64,000 nt of DNA from GCA-2684655 sp045105235 (GCA_045105235.1 JBGCDH010000059.1:78731-142730); one strand, 5' to 3'. Positions 45,201-53,194 are shown, counted from the stretch's first letter. Numbers and translations: made by a program. The notes: generated by a model not told the origin, from the sequence alone.

Positions 45201-45808
45201 CGTTCGAGCCGCTTGGCGAGCACGCGGTCATCGGCGGCACGCAGCAGCCGACGACCCAAGCGACGGCAGCGCCGCGACTGAACCTTTTGCGACATGCGCA
45301 CCAGCAGCACGCCCGAGCAGCGGAGCAGCTCGATCTGTTCTTCGATGGACAGATCGTCGATCGCCGTCGTCAGCAGCGCAAAACGCTCCGAGACATCGTT
45401 GCCAAGGATCGTCTCGGTCGTGAACTGCTCGAGCCCGTCTTCGATCGCCTGCTTGCACTGCCGGCGCAGCTCAAACTCATTGGCCGCCGCGGCGGCCGCC
45501 TGCGCCTCGGCCAGGTCGAGCAGAACCGCCGGCTCGGGCTTCGCGGCCACCAGGTGGCGGACGCGCAGGGCCAACCAGTCACGCCGCACCTCAACCAGGT
45601 CGTCGCGCAGCGCTTCCGAGCGCGTGCTGTGGAACGCCTCGAGCCAACGCTGCTCGCGCCCCAAGATCTCCGCCTCGATACCGCTGCCGACCGACAGGCG
45701 CGTACGCTCGTCGAGCAAGGCGCGCGCCGTCTCCGCGGGGTCCGCCGGCGTGTCGTGCAGGAGCGCACGCAGCACAGGGAGTTCGGCGGTCGTATCAGTC
45801 GGCGTCAT
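42203..45808 (-). CDS. large membrane protein with voltage-sensor-like domain (unknown function)
   Basis: A 1201-residue protein I do not recognise. Residues 1-200 are helical and soluble. Residues of roughly 205-330 form four membrane helices laid out like a voltage sensor, the last with Arg at three- to four-residue spacing (VLMVRALRLMRVAWAARYVQALRPLLR). No K+ filter or pore loop follows. Another helical region (330-545) leads to a second pair of membrane helices (about 553-590; LLLFGGLFLLLDRLIG and GWPLVLLGGFCIVGLAIG). The last 600 residues are soluble, Arg-rich and without a domain I can name. It may be a voltage- or lipid-sensing scaffold. A dispersed repeat (copy B) lies just upstream. 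Confidence 0.75.
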   Translation of the reverse strand: MTPTDTTAELPVLRALLHDTPADPAETARALLDERTRLSVGSGIEAEILGREQRWLEAFHSTRSEALRDDLVEVRRDWLALRVRHLVAAKPEPAVLLDLAEAQAAAAAANEFELRRQCKQAIEDGLEQFTTETILGNDVSERFALLTTAIDDLSIEEQIELLRCSGVLLVRMSQKVQSRRCRRLGRRLLRAADDRVLAKRLERRIGRRGVAIVETTNFVLLLVVLVTLVIEQAVDLTDGQKLIFHWIDAIACLFFIADFCFELVLHPSRMSWFWRNALTDLLPAIPSVIFLFSASGAAGDSVLMVRALRLMRVAWAARYVQALRPLLRSARLLLFLVRGLDGLASRFARYLNREFVFVPAAVEVERPVEEEDLRDLLFQSLRREHELVRLLPREQRREVLHQRILAARTAMEALQPAALAVPKQQTAGRDIAIGDAIEFLYALRTQDIGRYLKKGDVQALDRVVRIVSAVPVRWLPLIRRLAVYPLPISPEERIVALARRSADWLESWHGRLLFFADLHGIVTGPQILDRVASAMVKATQRPAVRLLLFGGLFLLLDRLIGVVDLQKYVGWPLVLLGGFCIVGLAIGHWMKRLAGQAAEAYRLTSEAHFISQLERVQSRYEQEDLDFLVQRVFNDPRNQRHARAILAEQLNSARTGVPIAADDVPNHVCLESNRTALLYLHFLDGAPLHISDVKTTEQLLANQSLENLRQEFLHVDNRERRRLRKLKLDDGSLFSGPYLWFRFITESIAVESAKRIAGYNSYCVPLSQRDYVDVGVLDKMRVWLERRRDPRGGRTPKDEEVHEVGANYPTTEFTALDFLGGDAERDRHLAAVFGEDVLEVVRFDRRTMIREIFGTRPVNHLPKQDRSFNPLRFYETRLSHGRVLLAPLMLVWRFVRTIGWVVGKVRQIVREVLDSEVAMQRRDIGEAPFSVALRKIHRMKAPGLLEAVRLRLSIDPTYSGAPAGWSRESYEDERPEIERDLRFLHMREREAVSLREKAEGVRREVAALHASTPSWPVLHDMRLGEPDEERRRAGELAVTCAWIADKDDARTLMRCERWRTEVLPELLASEERLPWLSRAWWWVRGLFVSHPVDRWIERNGKELPPEARSCLRVGYEQNTDHTRTVLDAWHKVPADRKPREHALETFSRVYQAGPGVRRDVLALRSVQSLAVLDVRNYRDLVFRIGDYVSDGEDPVLGRSLP

Positions 45809-45843
45809 GCAGCGCGTATGCGTTGGTAGGAGCCGCGAGATTT

Positions 45844-45865
45844 CTAGTGTCGTGCATCTGATATC
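45844..45865 (-). repeat. dispersed repeat copy B
   Basis: CTAGTGTCGTGCATCTGATA..., the reverse complement of the motif in copies A and C (ATCAGATGCACGACACTAG), located 36 bases upstream of the start of the 1201-residue gene. Confidence 0.8.
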
Positions 45866-46032
45866 GGGGGATCGTCAGCAGGGCCTGCGGACGGCCATTT
45901 TGCGAATCACACGGGCGCGGAATGTTACCGACATCCGCACGTAGATCGGCACTGCCGTGCTTCGTCTTCTTGCCTCTTCGGCCCGAATTGCTGCCGACGC
46001 AGCGCTGCGCCTGGCGAAAAGAGACGCTCGCC

Positions 46033-47109
46033 CTACCAGGGCCGGGCGTAGTCGATCGTGCCCTCAGCGCCAGCCCCCCGGTAGTCGATCTCCAAGCGCC
46101 GGCGCCCGGCCCCGCGTATCACCAGCTCGGCGTCCACCCGCAGCACCATGCCGCTCGTTTCCTCGACGAGCAGCTCTGCCTGGCGCAGTCGCACCGGCCG
46201 CGCTGCGGGGACCATCGCGCGATTTCCCACCGCGCCGCCGAGAACACCACCGTCGGTCAAGCGACGATTGCGCGCCAGGATGCGCAGCGTCGCAACGCCC
46301 GCGTCATCGACCGTTCGCTCGACCACCCGCAGCCGGCTTGCGCCCGGCATACGCTGCACCATCGCGTGCACGTCCAGGTAGCCGACGTCGAGCAAATCGC
46401 CGAGGCCGGCGAGCAACTGTTCGCTTTCGGCCAGCGGGGCCGAACGGCGGAACCTGGCGATCGCGGGCTCAACCCACAGCGTTTCGCCGTCGCAGCCGAT
46501 GCGTCCATCGCCGACGCGCACGCCGGCCAGCCCAAAGCGGCCCTCGATCAAAAACCGCATGCCCGGTCGCGTCGTCAGGTCAAAGTCCTGCCGAACCGAT
46601 TGGGCGCCGTCGCGGCCGATCCGGCTGATCCGGATGTGGAACTTCCGGTCGAGCGGTCGCGCCAACTCGTCGACGGCCCGCGCCATAGCGGCTTCTGCGG
46701 TCGGCAGTGACGGCGGCAGCGACAGCCAAATGCCGAGCGATCCGAGCAGCAGCGCCGCGGCGGCAACCAGCGGCCAGTGCCGACGCCCATAGCCCGTCGA
46801 ACCGGACGAACGACCCGGCTTGGCGTCCAGCCCCTCAAGAATGGCGGCCACGCGCCCTTCGCGCGCCGCCGGATCGGCCGAGTGCAGCGCACGGAGCAGA
46901 CCATGCAGCACGCGCTGGTCGGCAAGCCACAGCTTGGCGTCCGCCGGCATCTCCGCCGGCGCCGGCCCGTCCGCCAGCGTGTCGTCGAGATCACCGAACT
47001 GGGCGCGTAGCCGGTCTTCGCGGCCAGGAGCTTCGTGTGCAGGGCCTTCGTGTGCAGGGCCTTCGTATGCAGGGCCTTCGTTCGGACGATCTCCAGCAGA
47101 GCCGCTCAC
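46033..47109 (-). CDS. membrane-anchored putative anti-sigma / sigma partner
   Basis: A 358-residue single-pass protein starting at GTG 47109, overlapping the sigma factor stop (GTGA). The cytoplasmic N-terminus opens with GPA(H/Y)E repeats encoded by a 15-bp minisatellite, then a helical region (LWLADQRVLHGLLRALHSAD). A membrane segment (WPLVAAAALLLGSLGIWLSL) is at about residue 116-135. The exterior 220 residues are beta-rich (DFDLTTRPGMRFLIEGRFG, VERTVDDAGVATLRIL) and resemble MucB/RseB- or LolA-like lipoprotein folds. A role in holding the ECF factor inactive until an envelope signal arrives is inferred from gene order. Confidence 0.72.
   Translation of the reverse strand: MSGSAGDRPNEGPAYEGPAHEGPAHEAPGREDRLRAQFGDLDDTLADGPAPAEMPADAKLWLADQRVLHGLLRALHSADPAAREGRVAAILEGLDAKPGRSSGSTGYGRRHWPLVAAAALLLGSLGIWLSLPPSLPTAEAAMARAVDELARPLDRKFHIRISRIGRDGAQSVRQDFDLTTRPGMRFLIEGRFGLAGVRVGDGRIGCDGETLWVEPAIARFRRSAPLAESEQLLAGLGDLLDVGYLDVHAMVQRMPGASRLRVVERTVDDAGVATLRILARNRRLTDGGVLGGAVGNRAMVPAARPVRLRQAELLVEETSGMVLRVDAELVIRGAGRRRLEIDYRGAGAEGTIDYARPW
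47031..47075. repeat. 15-bp minisatellite in sigma-partner N-terminus
   Basis: Three copies of CTTCGTGTGCAGGGC (the third with one change) plus a partial fourth; coding strand gives GPA(H/Y)E repeats. Confidence 0.92.
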
Positions 47110-47666
47110 GTCGAACCTCCCACACCACCGATCTGCGGCGCCGACGGCAGCTTGCTGGTCAAGCAGCGCTGCAGCTTGGCCCGCCCACGCTGCAGGTGTT
47201 TCTTGACGGCTTCAAACCCGATCTCGAGGCGCTGCGCGATTTCCTTGCAGTGCATGCCGTGCTCATAGTGAAGCCGGATCGCATCACGCTGGGCGGATGT
47301 CAGGCCTTCCAGGCAGCTCCGCAGGGCATCGAGCTTTTCGTCGAACGTGTCGCCGACGAGCTTCTGGAAGTTGGCGACGCCGCCTTCGATGTGGCCGAGG
47401 AACTCCTCGTCGCAGTAGTGCAGGCGGCTGCGCCCCAACCGGCGCCGATGGCTTAGCACGAGCTTGGCAGCAATGCCGCGAACCCACGGTCCGAACGGCA
47501 GCTTGCGATCGTAGCGATCGAGGATCTTCCAGGCCGTCAAGAAAGTCTCCTGGACCAGATCCTCCGCTGCCAGCGGGTCCCGCACGGAGGCCAGCAAGAA
47601 CGCGCGCACCGAGTCGATGTGCTCACGGGTCAGGATCTCAAAAAGGTCACGAGGCGACACGGTCAT
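47106..47666 (-). CDS. ECF-type RNA polymerase sigma factor
   Basis: A 186-residue ECF sigma factor. Region 2 (HIDSVRAFLLASVRDPLAAEDLVQETFLTAWKILDRYD, then FGPWVRGIAAKLVLSHRRR) and region 4 (LEGLTSAQRDAIRLHYEHGMHCKEIAQRLEIGFEAVKKHLQRGRAKL) are both clear. Its stop overlaps the start of the membrane partner. It is divergent from the hydrolase gene at 47801. Confidence 0.93.
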   Translation of the reverse strand: MTVSPRDLFEILTREHIDSVRAFLLASVRDPLAAEDLVQETFLTAWKILDRYDRKLPFGPWVRGIAAKLVLSHRRRLGRSRLHYCDEEFLGHIEGGVANFQKLVGDTFDEKLDALRSCLEGLTSAQRDAIRLHYEHGMHCKEIAQRLEIGFEAVKKHLQRGRAKLQRCLTSKLPSAPQIGGVGGST

Positions 47667-47800
47667 CCATTGTCAGCAGCAGCCGCGTCCGGGACAGCCC
47701 GCGGCGACAATTTTGCGATTCGTGGCCGCGGCAGACCGGGCCTGACAGCAGACCCCGGCATACCGCTTGCGTCGGACCGACCGGTGCCCCACATACGATC

Positions 47801-48517
47801 GTGTCGTCATCTGCCGTCCAACTCGTGCTGCTGCCCGGTCTAGGGGCCGACGCGCGCCTTTTTGCCGACCTTAGGCGGCGCGGCGTTTCGTTCGACACCC
47901 CCGCTTGGCTGGCCCCCAAGCCCGGCGAAAGCCTGCGCGGCTGGGTCGCGCGCTGGGTGCGCGAGCGCCCCGACGACTTTGGCCAAGCCGGCCGGCCGCG
48001 GGTTCTCGGCGGCATGTCGTTCGGTGGCCAGGTGGCGCTAGAAGCCGCACGGCTGCTGGAGCCCGAATCCGTCGCCCTGATCTCCAGCCACCCGTGCAGC
48101 GACGAGCTGACGCCACGCTTCCGGCGACAGGTTGGCAAGCTGCGCTGGATTCCGGATCTGGCGCTGCGCTTTGGCCTGCGCCGCATCGGCATGCCGGCCA
48201 TCGCGCGCCGCGAGCAGCTGCAGAAAGACCAGCGCAAGACGCTTCTGGCTATGGCGGATACGGCCCCGCTGTCGTTTTTCCGCTGGGCTTGCCAAGCAGC
48301 AGCCGACTGGCAGTGGCCGCACAACGGCGACGAGAACGCGACAGCCCTTCGCAGCCAGGTTCACCGCATCCACGGTTCCGAAGACAGCGTCATCCCGCTC
48401 GGCGAACGCGACGAACGTACCACCGTTTTGGCCGGTGCCGGCCACCTGATCCCAATGACCCACACCGAAGACGTCGCCACATGGCTGGAGAGCCAATGCC
48501 GTATCGCGGCAAGCTGA
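47801..48517 (+). CDS. alpha/beta hydrolase
   Basis: A 238-residue alpha/beta-fold hydrolase read from GTG 47801 (SSSAVQLVLLPGLGADARLF). Catalytic triad by position: nucleophile Ser73 in GMSFGG, Asp195 in HGSEDSVIP, His215 in GAGHLIPMTH. The short, lid-poor form resembles YcjY/BioH-like esterases; the substrate is unknown. It overlaps the next gene by 22 bases, so the two are probably co-translated. Confidence 0.85.
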   Translation: MSSSAVQLVLLPGLGADARLFADLRRRGVSFDTPAWLAPKPGESLRGWVARWVRERPDDFGQAGRPRVLGGMSFGGQVALEAARLLEPESVALISSHPCSDELTPRFRRQVGKLRWIPDLALRFGLRRIGMPAIARREQLQKDQRKTLLAMADTAPLSFFRWACQAAADWQWPHNGDENATALRSQVHRIHGSEDSVIPLGERDERTTVLAGAGHLIPMTHTEDVATWLESQCRIAAS

Positions 48518-49407
48518 CGCTGCAGATCGCCGCCAGCTGGTCGCTGCTATCGTGCTGGCTACCGCTGTTTTGGCCCGCTGATGGCGGCGCCCTCGGCCTG
48601 CGCATTGCCGGCCTCGCGGCACTGGCATGCGCGCCCAGCCTTTGGATCGCGAGCTTTCGGCCGCCCCACAACTGGGCCGCCGTGCTGCTGACGGCCCTCG
48701 CACGCCCGTTGGCCGCAGCGACCGTGCTGCTCGGCATGGACAGCCTCGCGTGGCCGGTTCAGACATGGCTCGTCGCCGAACTGCTGCTGCTGCCGCTGCT
48801 GGGTGCGGCCCTGCTCGGCTGGCTGCGAAGCCACGTCCTGACCCTCGAGGCCGAGCGCCCCAGACTCGAGAGCGTGCTGCCGAGCGAGCTTCGAAGCGGC
48901 CGCTGGCTCGTCGCCCTGGTTCGGCACCGCGGCTGCACGTTTTGTCGTGAGACGCTCGCGGAACTGGGACAGCGGGAACCGGACATCGCAGCGCAGGGCT
49001 TCCAGCTCGCCGTCGTACACATGGGTGACGAAGCCAGCGGCGCCGTGATTGCGGCGCGCTACGGCCTGCGCGAGACGCACATGGTGGCCGATCCCAAGCG
49101 CGAACTCTACCGCGCGCTCGACCTACCGCGCGGCGGCATGCGCCAGATGTTTGGCCCCCGCATCTGGTGGCGCGGCTTCGTCGCTGGCGTGCTGCGAGGA
49201 CACTGGGTTGGCGGGCTCGAAGGCGACGGCTTCCAGCTCGGCGGCGCCGTCCGCCTCACCGACGGACACGCCGAAGTGCTGCACCGCGCCAGAGACGCGG
49301 CCGATATTGGGAACTGGTCACAAATCGTCGCAGCCTTGCCCGACGCGAGCATCGCCGCGCAGCATGAGCGACAAGTTTCCGGCCGCACACCGGCCGAGTC
49401 CGCTTGA
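48496..49407 (+). CDS. membrane protein fused to peroxiredoxin-like domain
   Basis: A 303-residue protein from ATG 48496. The first 110 residues hold four membrane segments (LTLQIAASWSLLSCWLPLFW, LRIAGLAALACAPSLWIA, AVLLTALARPLAAATVLLG, and LVAELLLLPLLGAALLGWL). The rest is a peroxiredoxin-like (AhpC/TSA_2, PRXL2-like) domain whose active site is RGC147TFC150RETLAELG. Both positions are ordinary cysteine codons here, whereas related families include selenoproteins. The fusion of a four-helix membrane anchor to this fold is unusual. It overlaps the hydrolase gene and precedes the WbsX-like gene by 24 bases. Confidence 0.78.
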   Translation: MPYRGKLTLQIAASWSLLSCWLPLFWPADGGALGLRIAGLAALACAPSLWIASFRPPHNWAAVLLTALARPLAAATVLLGMDSLAWPVQTWLVAELLLLPLLGAALLGWLRSHVLTLEAERPRLESVLPSELRSGRWLVALVRHRGCTFCRETLAELGQREPDIAAQGFQLAVVHMGDEASGAVIAARYGLRETHMVADPKRELYRALDLPRGGMRQMFGPRIWWRGFVAGVLRGHWVGGLEGDGFQLGGAVRLTDGHAEVLHRARDAADIGNWSQIVAALPDASIAAQHERQVSGRTPAESA

Positions 49408-49431
49408 TTTGACGCCACCGCCAGTGCGAGC

Positions 49432-50517
49432 ATGACCGGCGTGCGCACCGCAGCCTACGTCTACACCGGCTGGCACCCGATCCCAGAGCGCGATGAAGCG
49501 TTTTCCCCTGGCTTCACCGAATGGGAGCTCGTGCGCAGCTGCCGACCGCGCTTCGCCAATCACGCGCAGCCCAAGGTCCCGCTGCTCGGGGAGTATGACG
49601 ACACGGACCCAGCCGCCGTGGGCCAGCGCATCGGCATCGCCCGCGCGCACGGCATCGATGCCTTTGTGTTCGGCGTGTTTTGGTGTCGCGGCAAACGCGT
49701 CTTCGAACGCGGCCTCGACGATGGCTTTCTGCGTTCGGAGCACGGCAGCACCGCGCCGTTTGCCTGCATGTGGGCCAACCGCATGCCCCGCCGCGTGCTG
49801 CCCGTGCGCCGCGCCGACGTGCCGGTGCTCGATCCGGACCGGCAGGTCCCAAGCGACGTCGACGACTTCGTTCGGTTCGTTGCGATGCTCGCCGACAGCT
49901 ATTTCCATCGCCCCAACTACGTCACCGTGGAAGGACGCAGCTACCTGTCGATCTTCGACTCGACGTTCTTTCTCAAAGAACTCGGGCTAGAAGGTGCGCG
50001 GCGTGCCATCGCAGCGGCGCGCCGATGGCTCGAGGCAAACGGCCACCGCGACCTCCACCTGGCCGCGATCGAACCCAACAGCGACGTGATTGGCTCCGTG
50101 CGCTCCGTTGGTTTCGACAGCGTCACGCACTACGTGCTGCTGCCGGACTGGAAAGGCCCACTTGAGCAGGACTACCGCGCCTACTCCGAGCAGCGTGCGA
50201 CCGAGTGGCAGGCCTTCGCCGAGCGCGCCCATCTGCCCTACATGCCATCCGTTTCGCCCGGCTGGGACGCCAGTCCGCGCGGCGCCGACTTTGGGCCGGA
50301 GCGCCCCGATCGCTACCCGTGGTCCCCGGTCATCGTCGGCGACCACCCCGACCTGTTTGCCGAAGCTCTGGCCCGCGCCCGCCGCTTTCGCTCGGCATCA
50401 GCTGGCTGCGACGATCCACTCGTGCTCGTTGCGTCGCTGAACGAATGGAGCGAGGGCCACTATCTCGAGCCGGATGAGCGCTTCGGCTATGGCTGGCTCC
50501 AAGCGATACGCGGCTGA
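49432..50517 (+). CDS. GH99-like / WbsX-type domain protein
   Basis: A 361-residue protein matching the glycosyltransferase WbsX / GH99-like family (Pfam PF14307 type). The opening AYVYTGWHPIPERDEAFSPGFTEWELV fits the family pattern of a YYP-x-H...N(D)-x-GFTEW motif, and ASLNEWSEGHYLEP near the C-terminus matches the NEWxEGxxLEP motif of this fold. Members act on or assemble polysaccharides of O-antigen or mannan type. It has no signal peptide. No other glycan genes surround it. Confidence 0.85.
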   Translation: MTGVRTAAYVYTGWHPIPERDEAFSPGFTEWELVRSCRPRFANHAQPKVPLLGEYDDTDPAAVGQRIGIARAHGIDAFVFGVFWCRGKRVFERGLDDGFLRSEHGSTAPFACMWANRMPRRVLPVRRADVPVLDPDRQVPSDVDDFVRFVAMLADSYFHRPNYVTVEGRSYLSIFDSTFFLKELGLEGARRAIAAARRWLEANGHRDLHLAAIEPNSDVIGSVRSVGFDSVTHYVLLPDWKGPLEQDYRAYSEQRATEWQAFAERAHLPYMPSVSPGWDASPRGADFGPERPDRYPWSPVIVGDHPDLFAEALARARRFRSASAGCDDPLVLVASLNEWSEGHYLEPDERFGYGWLQAIRG

Positions 50518-50558
50518 ACTTGTAGCCGGCGCTAGGCGCGATGTCCTATCGTGGCAAA

Positions 50559-50996
50559 ATGCTCGAACCAGGCTCCCCCGCCCCCGACTTTTCGCTATCC
50601 GACGACCAAGGCAAAACGCGCACCCTCGCCGACTACGCCGGCAAGACGCTCGTCCTGTGGTTTTACCCCAAAGCCGATACCCCTGGTTGAACGGTTGAAG
50701 GCAAAGGCTTCCGTGATTTGAAGCCCAAGTTTGACGCCAAGAATGCCGAGATCTGCGGCGTGTCGTTTGACACCGTCGCCGATCAGCACGCCTTCCGCGA
50801 AAAGTTCGACTTTACGTTTCCGCTGCTGAGCGACCCCGACAAGCAGCTTGCGATCGCGTGCGGCGCGGCAGCCGATGCCAGCGCCGGGCACCCCAAGCGG
50901 ATCACGGTCGTTATCGGCCCGGATCAAACGGTGCACTCGGTCTATCCGGACGTGAAGCCGGCGGAGCACCCCGACCAGGTCCTCGCGGCAATCTGA
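50559..50996 (+). CDS. BCP-type peroxiredoxin, predicted selenoprotein (Sec44)
   Basis: A 145-residue peroxiredoxin if the in-frame TGA at 50688-50690 is selenocysteine. The start is ATG 50559 (LEPGSPAPDFSLSDDQGK); ATG 50541 would add six residues. The active-site motif reads WFYPKADTPG-U-TVEGKGFRDL: UGA is exactly at the peroxidatic position normally Cys. The domain continues undisturbed (EICGVSFDTVADQHAFREKFDFTFPLLSD...IGPDQTVHSVYPDV) to the stop at 50996. There is no resolving Cys five residues on, so it is 1-Cys-like or uses Cys67/Cys101-type residues further down. A stem-loop lies 15 bases after the UGA. A conventional ORF call would only recover 50718-50996. It follows the WbsX-like gene by 41 bases. 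Confidence 0.85.
50706..50725 (+). promoter_or_regulatory. candidate bacterial SECIS element (peroxiredoxin gene)
   Basis: GGCTTC-CGTGATTT-GAAGCC, a perfect 6-bp stem with an 8-base G/U-containing loop, beginning 15 bases after the UGA, the right distance for a bacterial SECIS. An overlapping alternative GAAG/CTTC fold exists closer to the UGA. Confidence 0.5.
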
Positions 50997-51027
50997 GCCA
51001 AAGACGTTCGGGCGGCGGCGAAAACGC

Positions 51028-51630
51028 CTACGGCTCGAGCGGCACGTTCCAGTAGCGGTCGCTGACGAACTGCTGCCAGGACTGCCGCATCCGCGCGAAC
51101 GGCACGTTGATGGTCGGTCGCCAGCGCGGCGCTTTCGCTTCTCGGCGCAGGCGCATGTGCGCTTCGCTCGGCGTGCGATCGGCTTTGCGCCGGTTGCACG
51201 CGATGCAGGCAAGCACACAGTTTTGCCAGGTCGACTTGCCGCCGTGCGAACGCGGCACGACGTGGTCAATCGTCAGTTCGGCTGTACCCGGACGCTTGCC
51301 GCAGTATTGGCACGTACGGCGATCCCGCTCAAACAAGTGGCGACGTGTGAACGCAACCGAGCGCTGCGGAACCTTGTCGTAGTTGGTCAGCGTGATGACT
51401 TCGGGAATGCGGATCCGCAGCGTCGGCGTGCGGATGCACGGCTCGTCGGGGGCGACCGCCAAATCCGTCCACGTGTCAAACTCATGCGCCTCGTAGGTCT
51501 CGGGCCGCACAACCTTCGCGGCTCCTTTGAAAAGCAGCCGGATGGCTTCGCCGGCCGACGTCGTATCGATGGCAACCCAAGAACGGTTTAGCACGAGGGT
51601 CGGCTGGCTGAGAACGTGCATCGTGGTCAT
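51028..51630 (-). CDS. HNH endonuclease
   Basis: A 200-residue HNH protein from ATG 51630. Zinc-binding CxxC pairs are Cys107/Cys110 (CQYC) and Cys142/Cys145 (CIAC); the catalytic core is LTIDHVVPRSHGG (Asp122-His123), Asn137 and Asn146. This is the widespread chromosomal HNH family (5-methylcytosine-restriction-like) of single proteins, usually without a linked methyltransferase; none is present here. The role in restriction or DNA repair is open. dinB lies next to it on the same strand with 100 bases between. Confidence 0.9.
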   Translation of the reverse strand: MTTMHVLSQPTLVLNRSWVAIDTTSAGEAIRLLFKGAAKVVRPETYEAHEFDTWTDLAVAPDEPCIRTPTLRIRIPEVITLTNYDKVPQRSVAFTRRHLFERDRRTCQYCGKRPGTAELTIDHVVPRSHGGKSTWQNCVLACIACNRRKADRTPSEAHMRLRREAKAPRWRPTINVPFARMRQSWQQFVSDRYWNVPLEP

Positions 51631-51730
51631 GGCATAGGCTCCAGGACAAGATCTGCGAAGAGCTCCCGATGAGCTCTGGCACGAACGCAGACGATACTGC
51701 AGGGACGGCAGCCCGTGTGGAAACAGCCGA

Positions 51731-53032
51731 TCACCGTCTGCGCGGCTCGCCATCGCGGCCGCGGCCGGCTTGATCAGGCCCCCACGGGTTGATGCCGCCG
51801 CGGCTGCCCGCTTTCTGGCCGCCGGCGTGATGCACCGCGTCTTCACCGTGTCGGTCGCGGATTGCATCCATCGCGCGCAGCAGCTTGTCGCGCTGCTTTG
51901 CATTCGGTTCCGAAGCGGCTCCTTCGGCCACCGGCGAGGCTTCGCCAAAGAGGCTTTGCTGCAGCGGCTTCGGCTCCAGATCGCGCTCGTCGGCATCCCC
52001 AAGGCTGGCTCCGGTAACCCCGAGCAACCGCACCGGCCGGCGCGCATCCCAAGCCAGAGCAAGCAGCTCGCGCGCCGTCGCGTGGAGCGCGAGATCGTCG
52101 TCCGTTGGCTGCGGCAGCTTCTTTTGCCGCTGCTTGGTCTCGAAGGGCGGATGCCGCAGCTTGAGCCGAACCACACGAGCCCGCTGGCCGGCACGGCGCA
52201 GTCGGCGCCCGACCATTTCGCACAGCTGCAGCAGCAGCGCGTGCACGTCGCCGGGTTCGACCAGGTCTTCAGTGAACGTCATCTCGTGGCCAATGGACTT
52301 GGCGGCGCGCTCGGCCACAACCGGCCGCACGTCGAGCCCATTGGCGAGCACAAACAGGTGCTCGCCGAGGTTTTCGCCAAAGCCCTCGAGGAGCTGTTCG
52401 CGGCTGCGTGACTGCACGTCGGCGATCGTGCGCAGGCCCGCGCGCTCGAGGCTTGAGCGCGTCGCCGGGCCGACGCCCCAAAGCCGCGACAGCGGCAGCT
52501 CGGCCAGGAATGCGCGTTCGCTGCCAGGTGGCACGATCGTCATGCCATCCGGCTTGTGGACGTCGCTTGCAACTTTGGCGACATACTTGGAGGTGGCCAC
52601 GCCCACCGACACGGTCAAGCCCGTGCGTTCTTGGACCTCACGCCGGATGCGCGCAGCAATCGTCGGTCCATCGCCGAACAGCGCGCGACTTCCGGTGACG
52701 TCCAAGAACGCTTCGTCGAGCGACAGTGGCTCCACCAAGTCCGTATACTGATCCAAGACGGCGCGCACCTGCTCGGAGCACTCGGCATAGACCTCCATGC
52801 GGGGCCGTACAAAGATGCCGTGCGGACACAGCTGTCGGGCGCGGCGACCCGGCATCGCCGAATGCACGCCGTATTCACGCGCCTCGTAGCTGGCCGTGCT
52901 GACGACCTGACGAGGCCCATGGCCGCCGATGATCACCGGCTTGCCGCGCAACTCCGGCCGGTCGCGCTGCTCGATGGCCGCGTAGAACGCGTCCATGTCG
53001 GCGTGCAGGATTGTGCGCGGTGCCTCGGACAA
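51731..53032 (-). CDS. dinB: DNA polymerase IV
   Basis: A 433-residue Y-family polymerase. Catalytic residues Asp12 (HADMDAFYA) and Asp106-Glu107 (SLDEAFLDV) are present, followed by the helix-hairpin-helix thumb (LWGVGPATRSSLERAGLRTIADV) and the little-finger domain. The QQSLFG sequence near residue 355 fits a beta-clamp-binding motif. The last 70 residues are an Arg/Gly-rich extension beyond the usual length. Translesion synthesis and mutagenesis are expected. A dispersed repeat (copy C) lies just upstream of the start. Confidence 0.96.
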   Translation of the reverse strand: MSEAPRTILHADMDAFYAAIEQRDRPELRGKPVIIGGHGPRQVVSTASYEAREYGVHSAMPGRRARQLCPHGIFVRPRMEVYAECSEQVRAVLDQYTDLVEPLSLDEAFLDVTGSRALFGDGPTIAARIRREVQERTGLTVSVGVATSKYVAKVASDVHKPDGMTIVPPGSERAFLAELPLSRLWGVGPATRSSLERAGLRTIADVQSRSREQLLEGFGENLGEHLFVLANGLDVRPVVAERAAKSIGHEMTFTEDLVEPGDVHALLLQLCEMVGRRLRRAGQRARVVRLKLRHPPFETKQRQKKLPQPTDDDLALHATARELLALAWDARRPVRLLGVTGASLGDADERDLEPKPLQQSLFGEASPVAEGAASEPNAKQRDKLLRAMDAIRDRHGEDAVHHAGGQKAGSRGGINPWGPDQAGRGRDGEPRRR

Positions 53033-53041
53033 GGGCGCATC

Positions 53042-53118
53042 CTAGTGTCGCGCAGCTAGTAGACGGGGTAATATCCGGGATGCGCAGAATGCACCCGGTA
53101 TCAGATGCACGACACTAG
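53042..53118. repeat. dispersed repeat copy C with terminal inverted repeats
   Basis: Begins CTAGTGTCG and ends CGACACTAG, a 9-bp terminal inverted repeat over 77 bases. The right end (53098-53118) contains ATCAGATGCACGACACTAG, shared with copies A and B, and GCGCAGAATGCNCC before it is shared with copy A (CGCAGAATGCTCC). Confidence 0.85.
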
Positions 53119-53194
53119 CATCCGAGCCCCCGGACAGGACAGCGTTGCGGCGTGACCGACGGCCGCCACCATCGCGACGGCTTGTAGGCGCACA

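Noticed and set aside
48905..48990. Possible third selenoprotein in the peroxiredoxin-like domain at 48496
   Set aside because: Both active-site positions are ordinary TGC/TGT codons.
50718..50996. A separate 92-codon peroxiredoxin fragment
   Set aside because: It is in frame with 50559-50687 across the UGA and lacks the catalytic motif on its own.
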